The notes: generated by a model from the sequence alone, not told the origin. DNA of 43,691 nucleotides from Hypsibius dujardini (GCA_001579985.1 LRSR01012404.1:1-43691); one strand, 5' to 3'. Numbered from the stretch's first letter, positions 10,950 to 23,295 are shown. Numbers and translations: made by a program.

Positions 10950-13647
10950 ATGGGCAAGCACCATCTTCCAAGATAAATTTGTGAAAATATCTACCACGCT
11001 GAAAAGAAAATGTATGATATGTTAGCGCTGTTACAACTGCTTCCAATTAGGCTCATCAGAATTTAACGTGCATTGACGCTCTGGGAAATTATAAAAAAAC
11101 GAGAAAGTTCCGTTATGACCTAACCAAATGAAGCAATTTGTAATTGTGGCTTTACTACAATTTAGCTCTTCAATATGCAAACGATGGCAGACCTGAACAA
11201 ACTTGCAAAATCGAACATGGAATTCAAATTCCTTGAAGTAATTTCGCTAAGCTGCAAGCCCCGTTTGTGTCTCTGGTTTTCGACTTTATGATTAAAGAAA
11301 TATATGGTTAGGACTACGCTAACAGACTTGAACGAAGTTATTGGCGTTTATGAAGCTTCTCAAGAAGTTTCCTCCATTCACGCGGTGTCTGCATTAGATT
11401 GTTTCGTAAACAAGAATTTTATTAGCGAGTTAATATTAGGTCCTTCATAAAAATAAACAGATTGCTGATAAACTCCGTGGAGCAAATGTAACATACATAT
11501 TTTGTTGACAATGTAAAAATTCTGTACTTAAACTAGTTAAAAAATAATAAATACTGTATCGTAAACACTAGCATATGGAAGGACTCCATAACACCAGAAT
11601 GCAGTTGTCTAATATTTTCTTTTTGTCAATTCCACATGCAGAACGATTCTGAAAAGGCTACTGCGCTAGCCCAGCCACAACGTACAGATACTCTCTAGGT
11701 CGCTCATCGACAAATGTGCTACTGAAAGCCACAATTCCGGTTGTGCTTCAAAACTAGTTTTATTGGCAGTGTGCAAGATCATTCGCAAAATAGTTGTGGT
11801 TGTACACATGTATGTCTGAAATATTTAACAAAATGTTGAGTTCGTCGCAAAACTCGTTTGAATACACAGTACAAGGGTGCTTACTGATAGCGTTCAGGGA
11901 GCATGTCTTTGCCTGCACTGTATTTGATATGTGATAAAAAAACAGTGATGAATGAAAACAGGTTTGATGCCCCGTGTTTGTTTGAGTGCCATAAAAGTTT
12001 CATGTATGTTATTGGAATTGCGAAAGAAGCTTTCGGTTACCTCAATCGCGCAAAATATTACATGTATGTAGAAGCATGCTGGACCGAACGATGGCTAGCA
12101 GTTACAATTATTGACCAAAAATCATGTCCTGGTGTAGCTATGGCTTACTCTGGCCATTTGGAAAGATTCTTTAAAAAAACTCACCTTCGAAATGTACAAC
12201 AACTCCGCTAACGCAATGATGAAATATATTTACTTAAACCCACAGTATTGCTATTGTCGACAAAATTCAGAGCATGTTCATCGAAAAATAAATACTAGCT
12301 TCCACTGTTTGAGATGGTCAAATACTGAAATCAGATTGAAATATCGTTTGAAACCGAGGTTGCAGTTTATACTATATATATATATATATATATATAATGA
12401 TGAGCTTATTATTATTATACAGCTGAGCAGTGTGAGAAAACTTTTACCCATTTGTTTCCCACAAAAATTTGTAATTGGCCATCTTAGCCACATTTAACAT
12501 ACTAACAGAAATATTTTTTGTAAAAATATGTTTACTAACGTTCGGTTTTTATTGCCCTTTTGCGATCTTACCTGTGTAAGGTAGCTTTCTTTTAACGTAA
12601 TTGCGTAAGACTTTTACTCAACAGGATCTCTTTGTGAGGTATCGCATCGCTGGGCTGAAGGCCGTTTACTACTTTTTCGTTACACTTCAGACATTTTAGA
12701 GTTCATTTGTTCGCTCAAAAACAACCCGTTTTTTCGGATTAATTATGTTCAAACTAGCTTGAAATGGGTGGTAATAGGCAACACAGTTTTAAAGCCTGCA
12801 CGGGATGTTGGATCTTTTTGATCTGAGTAGAACGTTTTGACGGTTTATTTGAAAACTAACAGCTGAAAGAATCGGAAAACTTGTTTCCGTTAAAGGGATG
12901 ATTCAAGGTCTGCTCTACTTATTCAAGACGTTACTGCAACTGGAAATGTACTATTTTAAAATAACCGCAATTCCAGCAGTTCAATAATTTGATTATAATA
13001 TCAGAAGGTTCCCGGAAAAATACCCAGAATTTCGGGAGGGTTGTTTGTAGTGGGAAAGCTTGAAATCTTGCCGTCTTTTTATCCAAGAATATTCACTGCA
13101 TATACACGTTTCAAGTTCGTACATCGCAAACAGCAGAATCACTTTCAGTGTTCAATGTCAACACAAACGGAAGAAAACAAAATTAGTATCCCGGGGAAAA
13201 ACGGATTTAAGTAAAAAAATATTAGGCCAATCCATCATATCAAAGATTTTTAGACTTTGTTACAATCCAGTTGGTGTTAAAAATTTTCACAAGTAAGCTT
13301 GCAAGACTGGACGTTTTCGCAGCATTTCCTCAGTGTGTGACGCTGACGCCTCATTTCTGTACGTGGGCTAAGTCATATGGGCAAATCATTCTTTCTGATA
13401 TCAGTCGATGACCAATATCCATAAAATTATGAGCCGACAAAAAAACTGTTCCCCATTATGAATCACAATGTTGAAAAATTGTACTTTGAAGTTACTGAAA
13501 TTTAACCCGTTGAAAATTGTTTTGCCGCATGGTTTGTTTCAGAGTACGCCTCGTGCTTCAAGTGTTGGGGCGTGACTCTGATGTTATACTTCTTTACGAA
13601 CACTCCCAGTATTTTTCCTTTGCTTTCAACAATAGCCTCGGACAGAG
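10950..13647. other. Intergenic, no gene recognised
   Basis: AT-rich sequence with scattered short frames. A 102-codon open frame at 11903-12211 has no recognisable motif and no flanking coding exons. The only feature listed is a TA microsatellite at 12373-12396. A possible relic of the first half of the family's 8-Cys exon lies just before 13647: after a TTTCAG acceptor a frame reads ASCFKCWG and LYFFTNTP, loosely like CYFYTNQT of the intact copies. Confidence 0.35.
12373..12396. repeat. (TA)12 microsatellite
   Basis: Twelve uninterrupted TA units. Confidence 0.95.
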
Positions 13648-14279
13648 TTAGTACGTTCTAGTGTTGTTTAAATATATTTAAATTGTTATTTAATATACTC
13701 AAAAAGGGTGTTTTTTCTTTAAATAAAATATATTTTTAATTTTATTTAATATCAGAATTTTATTTTATTTATAAATTTATTTAAAATACAAGTTTGCGTT
13801 TTATTTTATTTATATTTCTATCGATAAACTGGCTATTTAAATAACATTTTTTATTTAAATAACCCGTACGTCTTCTGGCCAAAAAGGCGCGGGGAGTGGG
13901 CGTTTCTAGTAAAAATTACTCAGTTCTCGTCACGTCCTTTTGCTATGTTATTTAATGTGGTGTGACATGGGAAATGTTCTATTTCAATAAAATAATGACC
14001 GCGATATTCGCTTGTCAGTACAGAAATCTCCCTTTGAAAAGTCTTTGAAATATTAAAATTAACGCATGTTATTTAAATAGAATATGTTATTTAAGTAACA
14101 TGCGTTATTTAAATAAAACTTTTAATTTAAATTAAATAATAATTTTATTTAAATTCGGCTGTTTTAATTAAATATATTTAAACGTTATTTTATTTAATTT
14201 ATTGGCAAGATTTATATTTATGTTTTATTTTATTTAAACTCAAAAGTGTTATTTAAACAACGCTAGTGCGTTCCACTAA
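13648..14279. mobile_element. Foldback/MITE-like element with ATTTAAAT-rich arms
   Basis: Two AT-rich arms (about 13655-13866 and 14069-14265), dense in TTATTTAAAT-type words, flank a core of ordinary base composition. The ends are inverted copies: the left end holds ACGTTCTAGTGTTGTTTAAATA and the reverse complement of the right end matches it at 19 of 22 positions; both then share TTAGT outside. The inner arm edges are also inverted (CTATTTAAATAAC against GTTATTTAAATAG). No coding capacity is seen, so it is probably a non-autonomous DNA element. The target duplication is not clear and the superfamily is unknown. Confidence 0.55.
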
Positions 14280-14457
14280 TTTATGGAAAACACTCGAAAT
14301 AAATCTTTAGGTTTGTAAAAATGCAATATTCATCATTTTAATGTCGACTGGCAATTTCTTCGAGTCCAATGACGAATACACTATACCCTGACTCGCCTTT
14401 GTGTTCTGTGCAAAACCGATAGATTTCTGTTCTGGCAGATTGATCTTTAACATTTTT

Positions 14458-14948
14458 CCAGCGACAGTGGAGGTGAACTTAAACTCGGAAACTTCAACAA
14501 CGATTCCAACATGAAGTTTTACGACATGAACTGCAAAACGAAGGTTCAGATTCCGTTCGGAAAACGTTGGAAATCGGTAGCCGCAGTAGGTAGCGTTAAA
14601 ATAGACGCTTAAACAAAGGAGCAACTTCGGAAATTCAAAAACCGTTTTATTTGCTACAGAAATTATCAGGGGAGTAACCAACACCGCTCACAACACGGAA
14701 ATTATTACAACTTGTGCCTTCTACAACAGCAAGGACTTTGACTGCAATGGAGTAACGGATTGCAAAGAAGCTAATAACGAAAACCGATGTGGTAGTGCAG
14801 CGCCTTGGAGCGGACGGTATTCCGGTTCCCCAGACCAAGGTACTTCAGTACTCGATAATGATATTTCGCTCGCGAACATGTTGCTCTTGTAGGTTTCAAG
14901 TTGAATGGGACAATCACAAAAACCGGAAGTGATGCCGGCAGTGGATAA
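14458..14948 (+). pseudogene. 8-Cys module family copy, 5'-truncated and frameshifted
   Basis: Homology to the other copies starts abruptly inside the first module exon: the part encoding YFCYFYTNxTYxCKTSC is absent and the sequence joins at DSGGELKLGNF. Near 14566 one base seems lost where intact copies have TGGGAGATCGG, shifting the frame just before the splice donor. The next exon (14660-14839, 180 bases, ITTCAFYNSKDFDC, ENRCGSAAPW) and the last (14893-14948, FKLNGTITKTGSDAGSG, stop TAA) are intact and in phase. No signal-peptide exon was found. The foldback element just upstream could have caused or followed the loss of the front half. Confidence 0.75.
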
Positions 14949-16039
14949 AACAAAAAACAAATTCCTAAATAAGCTGGATATTTTAACTAAGAAAATTTTA
15001 TTCGGTACCCCTTATACCGCGTCTGTTCGAGTGTGGTATTACTTGCTGACGATTTGTACGCTCTGATATCAAAGACAAATTAGCTTGAATTTGAAATATC
15101 CACGAACGTCATTTTTCCTCTCGGTAATAAGACAATGTACACCACAAACAACTGTATAGTCGACTAAAAATATCGCAATAAACCCGGCAAGTGTTTGTGA
15201 AAGTTAAAAAATTGCTGGTGTTGTCATTTTTTATCGGACGCTAACGGTAATTTCGTAGCGTCGTTAGATAACTCCGGAAATACGAAAACTCATGCACAGT
15301 TGCAATTTCTAGAGAGCATAAGAGAATATTTTGTTTCTTAAATAATATCTTCAACTGTATTTCTCGTTTTAGTTTTTTCGGCGATGGGAAAAAAAAACAC
15401 TCGCCAGTCTGAAATAATGGTCATTAGCAAATTTTTTTTATTGAAAAAAGGTTAAAGGGACCAGTCATCCGTTTTTTCATCCAGCTTTCGAAAAAACATT
15501 ATTTTTAACGAAAGTTGTCAACTATCGGATTTTACTGAAAGCTGGTAATTAAAAATGTTTCACCACAATGACAACGAAACATAACCCTTCTCAGAACAGG
15601 ATTATAACCAGTCAAGCTGGTAGTGGAGTAGAAATAAAGTGTATGCTACTGAGACAAAGGGGCTTGTTTGAATAATTCCCTCCCTTATTTGCCTGAGACA
15701 CATAATGTCGCACAGAAAAAACCGTCACTGCAAAAACAATTGTGTGTTCTGTTTTTCGCGTTCTTTGCTGACTAGAAGAACATCAATTTTTTCATCAACC
15801 TGATAGTGGCATATTTCAAGCAGAATTACAGGTTCTAATAGTTTCATGGTTGTTAAATGTTGTAACATCTTCTTGTAGACCGGGTATAGACTGGAAATAC
15901 AACTATACGTCAGGCGTAGACACCGTTTTTTTGCAATTTTGGCCTGGGAATTCGATTTGTGCAAGCAATATTATTTTTAAGCTACACCACAGCTTTCAAT
16001 TTTGAACGAGTCATGCTTTTTATATTTCATGAAGTTGCG
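14949..16039. other. Intergenic, nothing recognised
   Basis: AT-rich, short frames only, no motif on either strand. Confidence 0.4.
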
Positions 16040-16332
16040 ATGAAAGCAATTCGCTTTGGGTTTGCACTGTACGCACTGTATCTCGCGTTGTACGCGTCAC
16101 TGTTACGTCATTGCGCTGGATTGCAGCGCTTAATTGCAGACTATAACAGCGGCATTAGAGGTACGGATTGTTGTGTGATAGAATGTTTATAATGTTAGTT
16201 TTAATTTGCCCGAAAACTGCAGCAGTCAAACGCTTTTTTACAAAAACGCTCTCTCTCCTTTATAACTTTGCTTCCACAGAATCATTGCAAAGTAAGATTG
16301 ATATCGATAATTTTTCGAGATTCCATTTTTGA
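16040..16332 (+). CDS. Possible small secreted protein (two exons)
   Basis: ATG at 16040 opens a 40-codon stretch beginning MKAIRFGFALYALYLALYAS, a good signal peptide, and ending IRG at a donor GTACGG after 16160 (phase 1). A pyrimidine-rich acceptor ending CCACAG at 16279 allows exon 16280-16332, which closes the split codon in phase and stops at TGA; total 57 residues. The mature part has no cysteine pattern or known motif. It may be real, or a leftover first exon of a family member; it sits just upstream of the nine-exon gene. Confidence 0.3.
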
Positions 16333-16427
16333 TTTGGTTTGTGACAAATATTGGAGAAAATGTTTTGTTATGGAACTTGACTGATTTTTCAACTGGCCGT
16401 CTGACTCTGATTTCGTTTTACTCGAAG

Positions 16428-18908
16428 ATGTTTTTTCTTTGCGCTATATTGTGCGTTGTAGTGCTCTCCAGATCCCTGGGTACGTTACTTTATTATTGAC
16501 AATTTTTATTTTTTCGAATTTCTCTGTTATTGTACCTACTTCTCTTACAGCTCAGTCTGCAGTTCTGACAGTAAAGACGGAAACTCGGACATATCAGGCA
16601 GCTGGTCAACCATCCAAAGTAGAACTTGTCATCACAGTGCAAGATAATTCTGTCCTCAATAATGTTTACTCTGTAAGTAATTCTCAGACCAAACTCTAAT
16701 TCATAATTAATTCTGCCAGTACCATTTTTTTAGACTTGTTATTTTATACTTTTGGTTTTTATCAGCAAGTTCCAGTCATCCAAGAGGACATTAAAGAATT
16801 TCGGCAGGCTGCTGGTGGCCTCTCGACCGAGGATATTGTCAAAGCTGGCCTGAAGAGATTTCGTCAAGAATTTATGAGAACTGAGAGAGTTATAGGTATG
16901 TAAAGGAAGCCTGATAAAAAAAAACATTCCCAAATATTTTTCATTTTACTCATTTAGGAAAAAATATAACATCGACTCCACTACCGCCGAATGTAACAAA
17001 CGCGGAGACTCTATCGGCTAGCACAAAAAAAAGTGTGCTAGGTAACCGACGTAAAACGAGGGGATGCAATTTCATGCCACATAACATGTTGTGTTTCCTA
17101 GAAATTTCACCAGCTAAGACTGTAATGGGAAAAATCGGAGAGAACACTAACATTTCGGCACACTGTCTTTTCTTCACCAACTGCTCCTACACTTGTAAGA
17201 CGAACTGTGAAGGAGAAGGACATCCACAAAAAAAGTATTTTCCTACGAATCCCAACATGCGCTACACGGAGTTTAATTGCACTGATGTCGCAACAATCAA
17301 CGGCACTGCTCAGTGGAAGGAAGCTGACGGTTAGAACTTTTATCCATTTCCCAGTAATGTTAAAATAACCTCACAAAATCTAAGTGCAATTTTAAGTGAG
17401 TCTAGATGGCCTGGTGTTTTATATAAAAAATATTTGATCATCACAGAAAAATAATATCACTTCTAGCTTAATAGACTCGTATTTTCTTTAAAATGGCTGA
17501 CAGCAATAATTTAGGTGCACTATTATGATGCAGATGGAGTGAAAACTCCGAAATCTACTGAACAGACTTAAGATAAATCTGACATTAATGGGTCGACAAC
17601 GTTTCGCCCTTCTCTCCAGGAATTGTGAAAAAGTTTTTCGATTCCTCGCAAACGAACGAAATCGTGGCGACATGTGCATTCTATGAAACGCACTGGTACG
17701 AATGTTACGGAGTGGCAGACTGTTCGAAAGGGGACCAGGGGATTTTGAGCTGCGCAGGTTCTGCACCGTGGCGCGGATTCTACGATGCCTCACCCCTTGA
17801 AAGTAAACAAATGGCGCATATTGACTCTAATGCAGATTTTAAGTTAAGTAAGTAATTTTGTTAGGAAGCGGCTGGACAGGAAATGTCACAGAGGAAGCAA
17901 AGAACGGCGGTGGTGGTTTTCCAAGTAAAAAAGGTGAGCCGCCAATACTAGTGCCTATAACCAAAACATTTTTCTACGTTGTATTTTCAAACTTGACTCC
18001 TGCCGACACGGATGTTTTGCGGACGTGCAACTGAAACAACAAGGTGCTATCAGTTTTAGATTGAGATCAATACGTACTTCTAGATTGCTGGAACTGAAAG
18101 TGTAGAGACAAAATGCGACGATAAGTTCATTGAAAAAAAAAATTCCGATCGCTTGACAAAACTTTTTGATTATACACGTGGCAAAACCCTTGCGTTAACA
18201 GAGTTAAACCGTTTGACTTGTGCCCATGCACCGCTGTACACAAGACCGAGATAAATGGCTTAACTTGATTAGCGCAGGCTTTCTGCCTCGTGTGTATTAA
18301 CGTAAAAGGCTCAACTTTTTTAGAAAAAATTACAGCTGCGAGTGTTAGGAAATTCGCAGACCTGACATATACAGCTCTGGCTAATAAGAACGGACGCAGT
18401 TTTCTGTCAAGTAACGCCTCAAGTCTGCACGCCGTGTTAAACCCGATTGCGACATCAAATTTAACACACCATGCAGGCTTGTGGCGTGAATTGACAAAAA
18501 TCTGTGTCCGAATTCTAAATAATCAGAACTGTAGAAAAAGTGAGAGGGATGAGGGGAATAACGTGAGCTGGTGGGATGACAAGAAAATTAGGAACATGAT
18601 AGATTTCACAGTAAGTGATTCAAAATCTTGACCAAAGTTTTTTTGGTATGAAAAACCAAATAACAGGATATATTTCAAACCGCCAAGCTTGGTTGTTTTT
18701 TTTATAAAATGAGTTCGAAAGGTAAATATGTGGAATTTTATTCTTGCTTTCGAATCAAGAGAATTTTAAAACTTTCCAAATTTTTCTGGGGTTTGAGGCT
18801 GGTCTTATAACGGTACCTGAGAAACAACACTTTCGAGAATTCTCTTGTTCATCACTCCACCAATTTTTTCAGAACGTATGCGACTGTGCTTTGTCCAAAC
18901 AAAAGTAA
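16428..18908 (+). CDS. Long secreted member of the 8-Cys module family
   Basis: Nine exons: 16428-16479, 16551-16672, 16766-16895, 16958-17041, 17102-17329, 17620-17802, 17865-17933, 18324-18610, 18873-18908 (stop TAA); 1191 bases, 396 residues. All junctions are GT-AG and every phase closes. It begins with a signal peptide (MFFLCAILCVVVLS), then a unique region without cysteines (exons 2-4) containing a charged helical stretch and a Pro/Thr-rich linker. Exons 5 and 6 encode the shared module: HCLFFTNCSYTCKTNC with EFNC, then ATCAFYETHWYECYGVADC and SCAGSAPWRG. Exon 7 adds a Gly-rich stretch. Exons 8-9 form a C-terminal domain of about 107 residues (KITAASVRKFADL, KICVRILNNQNC, ending NVCDCALSKQK) with no recognised relative. 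Several N-x-S/T sites suit a secreted glycoprotein. Exons 1-7 are the firmer part; 8-9 rest on splice sites and phase. Confidence 0.65.
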
Positions 18909-19798
18909 AAGTCCTGCGGTGCAATCTCAACTGAACCCAAATTGAATTCGGAAACGATTGGTAGGATTTGAAAAATGACTGCTCGACAGAATAAGCACGC
19001 TTGGGGCATTAACGAAAACCCGTCAAATTTGGAAAAATAATTTCTGGAAGCTGTAAGCAATTTTCTATACACAAATACCCAGAGTAAAGGTGGTAGATCT
19101 CGAACGGCTCAATATTCAACAAATTATCACTGCTTGTCCTAAAGCTAAAACTTTGACCGAACTTGCAGGCATATTATTGGTCCTAAAGCGAATGTCGTAC
19201 TATAAAATTCAGCAGTAAAAAAAACGAATAGACGTAGAAGAACAAAACCAAGCGGTGGTAACGATTCGGTAACGAGTCAGTTCGTCTACTTGTCCCAGAT
19301 CAAATAATGGGTTCAGAACTGACGATAGGCTTTTCAAAGTCAAGGATTGGTCACGCCAAAGTGAGCTCCCACGGTCCAAGTTCTATTGACCACATAATTT
19401 TTTTGAGCGATGACATAAGTTGCTGGCAATCGACGTTGTTGGTGCTCTTATATCATGAACAGTTTGCGTGCATGAGAATATTTTAAAGGAATGCCAGCGA
19501 TGGAACTATCGGAGGTCTGAAAATATGAGAAGCTAAGTCCAAACAAAGCCAAACAAAATGAACCAAACAAAAGTTAATTGAACGCTTCCCCGTTGATCGA
19601 AACCTCAAAAAACTGTTTTAGAAAAATGTGACTTTTCCAAATACTCTATTTTGGCTCATCAGCCTCATAGGAGAAATTCATGGTAATTAAAATCGCGAGG
19701 TCATACTTCATGTATTGTCCATTCTATGGATCATTTATTCGAAAAATGTTGCATAAATTGATAAAATAAATTGTCGATGTTTTTAACACATGCAGTGA
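18909..19798. other. Intergenic, nothing recognised
   Basis: AT-rich, no open frame of note, no motif. Confidence 0.4.
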
Positions 19799-20116
19799 CT
19801 ATTGACCCATGGCCTCTTTAATGGCGGGTAACATTGGGTTTTTGCCGTCACCACAAATATTTCCGAAATCATCTTCCAAAATTTCCCAAGCATAAACGCC
19901 ATATCCATTTTGGCAAGCCCAGTTTACCTTGAAAATAAAAATAATCTTCATTATTCAATTAAGCACCAAGTCAACATACGGTGTTCCTCACTTTAGTTTC
20001 GATGTTTGGATGTCGTTGTAGCCGATCCACTAGACATCAATGTAAGCGTACGAAACTTTTATATCAGGATAAAAAAAAATTGTGGCATCATCCTGCTTGA
20101 TGCGCTGGCGTATTTC
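19799..20116 (-). pseudogene. GH18 C-terminal fragment with a stop codon
   Basis: On the minus strand 20116 to about 19995 encodes EIRQRIKQDDATIFFYPDI and SYAYIDV, then a TAG at 20030-20032 where the 1822-8384 gene has Trp of AWWIGYDD, then WIGYNDIQT. The next exon, 19927-19799, is open: VNWACQNGYGVYAWEILEDD to AIKEAMGQ and stop TAG. The intron lies at the same place as in the intact gene. Nothing upstream of the first block is recognisable, so this is a truncated duplicate of the last two GH18 exons. Confidence 0.8.
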
Positions 20117-21703
20117 CTACAAACTAACAAAACATTATTTGCAGGAGACTTGTGCTCTTGGCTGGCTTAAAAGAAGATGACAACTTTGTAAACAGTGGTT
20201 CCAAAAATTATGTCAAAGTTTGCCGGAAGTTTTTCATGTATGTGGAATAGATAAGAATAAAAATCATGGGCAAGCCGAGCAGGTCTGGCTTCTTCAACAA
20301 AATCATACATTTGTCGTTTTCTTAAATCATTTTGTTGCTAACACGCGTGGCAAAAACCTTTGACTTATTAGCTGAAGTCTTGTTTAACCAGTTTTGTTGT
20401 GTCCCTTCAGTCCGGTTAGTGAGGAGTTTTGTCTAGATTCACACTTAAAGGAATGAAGTTTGATCCAAATTAAAGCCCGATTGTTTTTTTCAGTTATGAA
20501 GATATTGTGAACTTGTGAATATAATAATATTAATACTAATAATAATACTATTATATGATATAATGACCTGTACAAATGTCTCAAAAGAAAGGAAGAAATT
20601 GTGCAACTAGAGAAAAACGACTGCTCATCGACCTGTTATAAGCGACGTTCTTAACGTTAGTTGCTATGCTTGCGAATAGCATTAAAGCTTCCTTCGCAAC
20701 GATTTATAGATTTGTTAAAATCATAACAAAAGCCTTTTCCTGATTTTCTGCTTCGTATATTGCATTCTTGTGTAAGGCCAATTTAAAAAAAGAAGACATT
20801 GATTCAGCAATTTTGTTTTGCTTTCTTTGGCGTTAACTAGGCAGGCATGAATTATCAGATTCTTTTCACTAGATTTAAATTTCATTTAACGTTAATTGTG
20901 AAAAGCGAAAGAAAGACAGATAGGCTATAGAATAGACAGATAATCATTTATGTTTGCTATTTGTTGAACGAAGATGAAACTGGTTGAGTGAAAAACATGT
21001 TCCAATGAGTCACAAACAAAGAATATTCAAGACGAGGTTCAATAGGTCCCGGCGGGCTTGTGCAACTGTGTGAGTAGATTTGACGTAAATTCATAAAACA
21101 CAAGATGAACGAACTCATTGTACGTATCCCAGACAAAATTATTGGTTTGTCATTTTTCGTACGATTGTCGAGAAACCAATGTGTTTGAGACGCTGAGAAG
21201 TCAAAACTGGTTTTGTTTCTCGACAGAAAATTCTAATGCTCAATCGTCATCATTATCTATGTACTATCATAAAACGTATTACTGTTTGTGATTCGACTTC
21301 TCCACCCTCGCAATCGGTGAATAGTTGGGTCTTTTCACTTTCTCATTGCCCAAATATTTTTCCCTTAATCAGGGCAAGTACAATCGCAATTATCTCGCTG
21401 CTCCTATTCGGATCAGTTTCTGGAGTGCATCATGTTTCTCCTTTGCAGTACCTTCCCCACATTATGCAGCGAACCGACACATGGCTTTTCATGGTGACAT
21501 ATCTCGCGTTGCCCCATTTAATTGCAGGAAGTTCAATTTCGAAACGTGATGCGGAATACAAGGTCTCATTAGTTATAGATCATACGAGGTTTTCTTTTTG
21601 TTTCAAAGTTATTTTGTATTGTCATTTTGTCAGTTTAATTACACCGAAAAATGTATATGTAATGGGGTCTTCGAGATGAAACAAACTGAAATTTTTGTTA
21701 TAG
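20117..21703. other. Intergenic, nothing firm
   Basis: No clear gene. A plus-strand frame near 21390-21430 encodes a hydrophobic run (IAIISLLLFGSVSG) that could be the signal peptide of the astacin fragment to the right, but no start codon and splice path could be joined to it convincingly. Confidence 0.35.
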
Positions 21704-22447
21704 ATTGGAGAAATCTGATTTACTTTGAACAAAAAATGACGCATCCATCGCTGTCCATCGTCGGTTTGAAGGAGACATTAGCGGAATTGACTTTGACTCT
21801 TCCAACAACACAGTAAGTTTTCATTTTGACTAATTTCATTAATTCAAGTGTGTGTCAGCAGATATTTTTGTAAGTTATTGTAGAAGGATTTCGCATTTAA
21901 CGCGTTCATCGACGACGACAAGCTCTGGCCAAATGCCATCATTCCGTACACCATAAATGAGGAGGAGTTCAGTAAGAGAAAAGCACGATCATTGCTGGCC
22001 AACATCATGTACTTGATTTGAAGTAACATCTAAAATGACAGTGGCATATCGCTTTTCGCTTTTTCGCTTTTCGCTTTTTCGCTTTTTCGCTTTTTCGGTG
22101 GGCGGGTTTTCCGAATTATTGGAGGAATCTCAAACTGTTGAGTGCTTTAGATATTGAAAGGATTACGTTAATAGAAACCTTCTGAAACCGACAACAGATG
22201 GGGTACTAGGGAGACATAGTGACTCCAATTTTTCATTCTACCCACAGTTTACTTTGGCTTTATCACTGTACACTTCGAAGAGCTGAAAAATGCGTTGATG
22301 CGTTTGAACGCTCTATGTTTTTCTTTCAAATGCAGAAACACATTTCTTTGGAATTATGAGTCAATCTCATTAACTTTTGGCATAGTTTCCTTTCGTGAAG
22401 AGATGGCCTGCGAGCACGGTTTTTTTCAACATCACGTTACTAACCTG
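21704..22447 (+). pseudogene. Second astacin metalloprotease, front part only
   Basis: Exon 21704-21812 ends in a frame with FEGDI (21765-21779), the propeptide motif whose Asp occupies the zinc in latent astacins, then SGIDFDSSNNT. Exon 21884-21971 gives KDFAFNAFIDDDKLWPNAIIPYTI, the start of the mature enzyme; its start phase (0), end phase (1) and donor position match exon 8206-8122 of the fusion gene. A third block from 22248 reads FEELKNALMRLNALCFSFKCRNT, matching the TCLTF region, and runs into the gap at 22448. The upstream half of the first exon is in another frame from FEGDI; the shift maps to an A6 run at 21731-21736, so either an assembly error or a broken gene. The zinc-site exons are not seen; they may be in or lost with the gap. 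Confidence 0.65.
22049..22097. repeat. TTTTTCGC simple repeat
   Basis: About six imperfect units of TTTTCGC/TTTTTCGC in a row. Confidence 0.9.
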
Positions 22448-22546
22448 NNNNNNNNNNNNNNNNNNNNNNNNNNNNNNNNNNNNNNNNNNNNNNNNNNNNN
22501 NNNNNNNNNNNNNNNNNNNNNNNNNNNNNNNNNNNNNNNNNNNNNN
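22448..22546. other. Assembly gap (99 N)
   Basis: Ninety-nine consecutive N. The flanks show no overlap. True length unknown. Confidence 0.99.
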
Positions 22547-22733
22547 AAACCCTGCCCGGACGCCACCATCCGGTCCAATTATTGACGATTATAAACCACG
22601 TGAGGGCAGTCTAATCTCACATTGCATTCAAGGAAAAGTACCAGCCTTGAAGTATTACGTTCTCATTGCCAGATACATCCACCCTGCACGGTCATGGTCC
22701 ATCTACGGAAAACAACACTGCAACCATAGGTAG
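22547..22733 (+). other. Open frame after the gap, possible exon
   Basis: One frame is open from the gap to 22733 and contains IIDDYKPREGSL, ALKYYVLIARYIHPARSW and SIYGKQHC, and ends near a possible donor (GTAGGG). It resembles no family I recognise. It could be an exon of an unrelated gene or of the fragment left of the gap. Confidence 0.3.
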
Positions 22734-23295
22734 GGTATACGGTATTGCTCATTGAAGGTAACTGCAATTTCATAAAATATAAGGATGCATGCATTAAATG
22801 TTAATTGGCAAATTCAGATCAAAGCAAATCGAATCATCAATTCATTACATGGAATCGATTGGTAGAAAGCAAATCGAAATTGGGTCCATAATTTTTTGAA
22901 ATACATTTTATATCATCTTAAAGTTCTTTGTGAAATTCGAATTGTGTTCTTAAGTCCATTTTGATTTGAATTCCCACATCCTTGGCAACACATGTTCAAG
23001 ACATGTCAAAGTTTACGTATTAATAATGTTTTCGGGAGGTGATCTTGCAGGGGAATATTGGTTCAAACCACAAGAACCCCTCTCAGATTCACCAAATTTT
23101 GCAGCATAAAATCCCAGACGAATTGAAAGATCCCAAAAATAGTTATTCATTTGCTGCTATGTGTAAATATTTTGCTTGTATTTTGCTTGCTTGTGCTTGA
23201 TGAAGTACATAGTGTGTATCATAATAGGGATAGTGTATCATAAGCGTGTATCACTTGTGTCACGGGTCTCCGTGTCAGACTGATGGAGAATTTTC
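22734..23295. other. Intergenic, nothing recognised
   Basis: AT-rich; only short local repeats such as GTGTATCATAA, imperfect, around 23215-23250. Confidence 0.4.

Noticed and set aside
11903-12211. 102-codon plus-strand frame
   Set aside because: No recognisable motif, signal peptide or splice partners; ordinary for AT-rich DNA of this length.
14307-14684. 125-codon minus-strand frame
   Set aside because: Antisense to the truncated 8-Cys family copy; no independent support.
22007-22021. Stop codon TGA after the IPYTINEEEF stretch, taken at first as a truncation of the second astacin
   Set aside because: A donor at 21972 in exactly the position and phase used by the intact gene removes it; the apparent stop is intronic.
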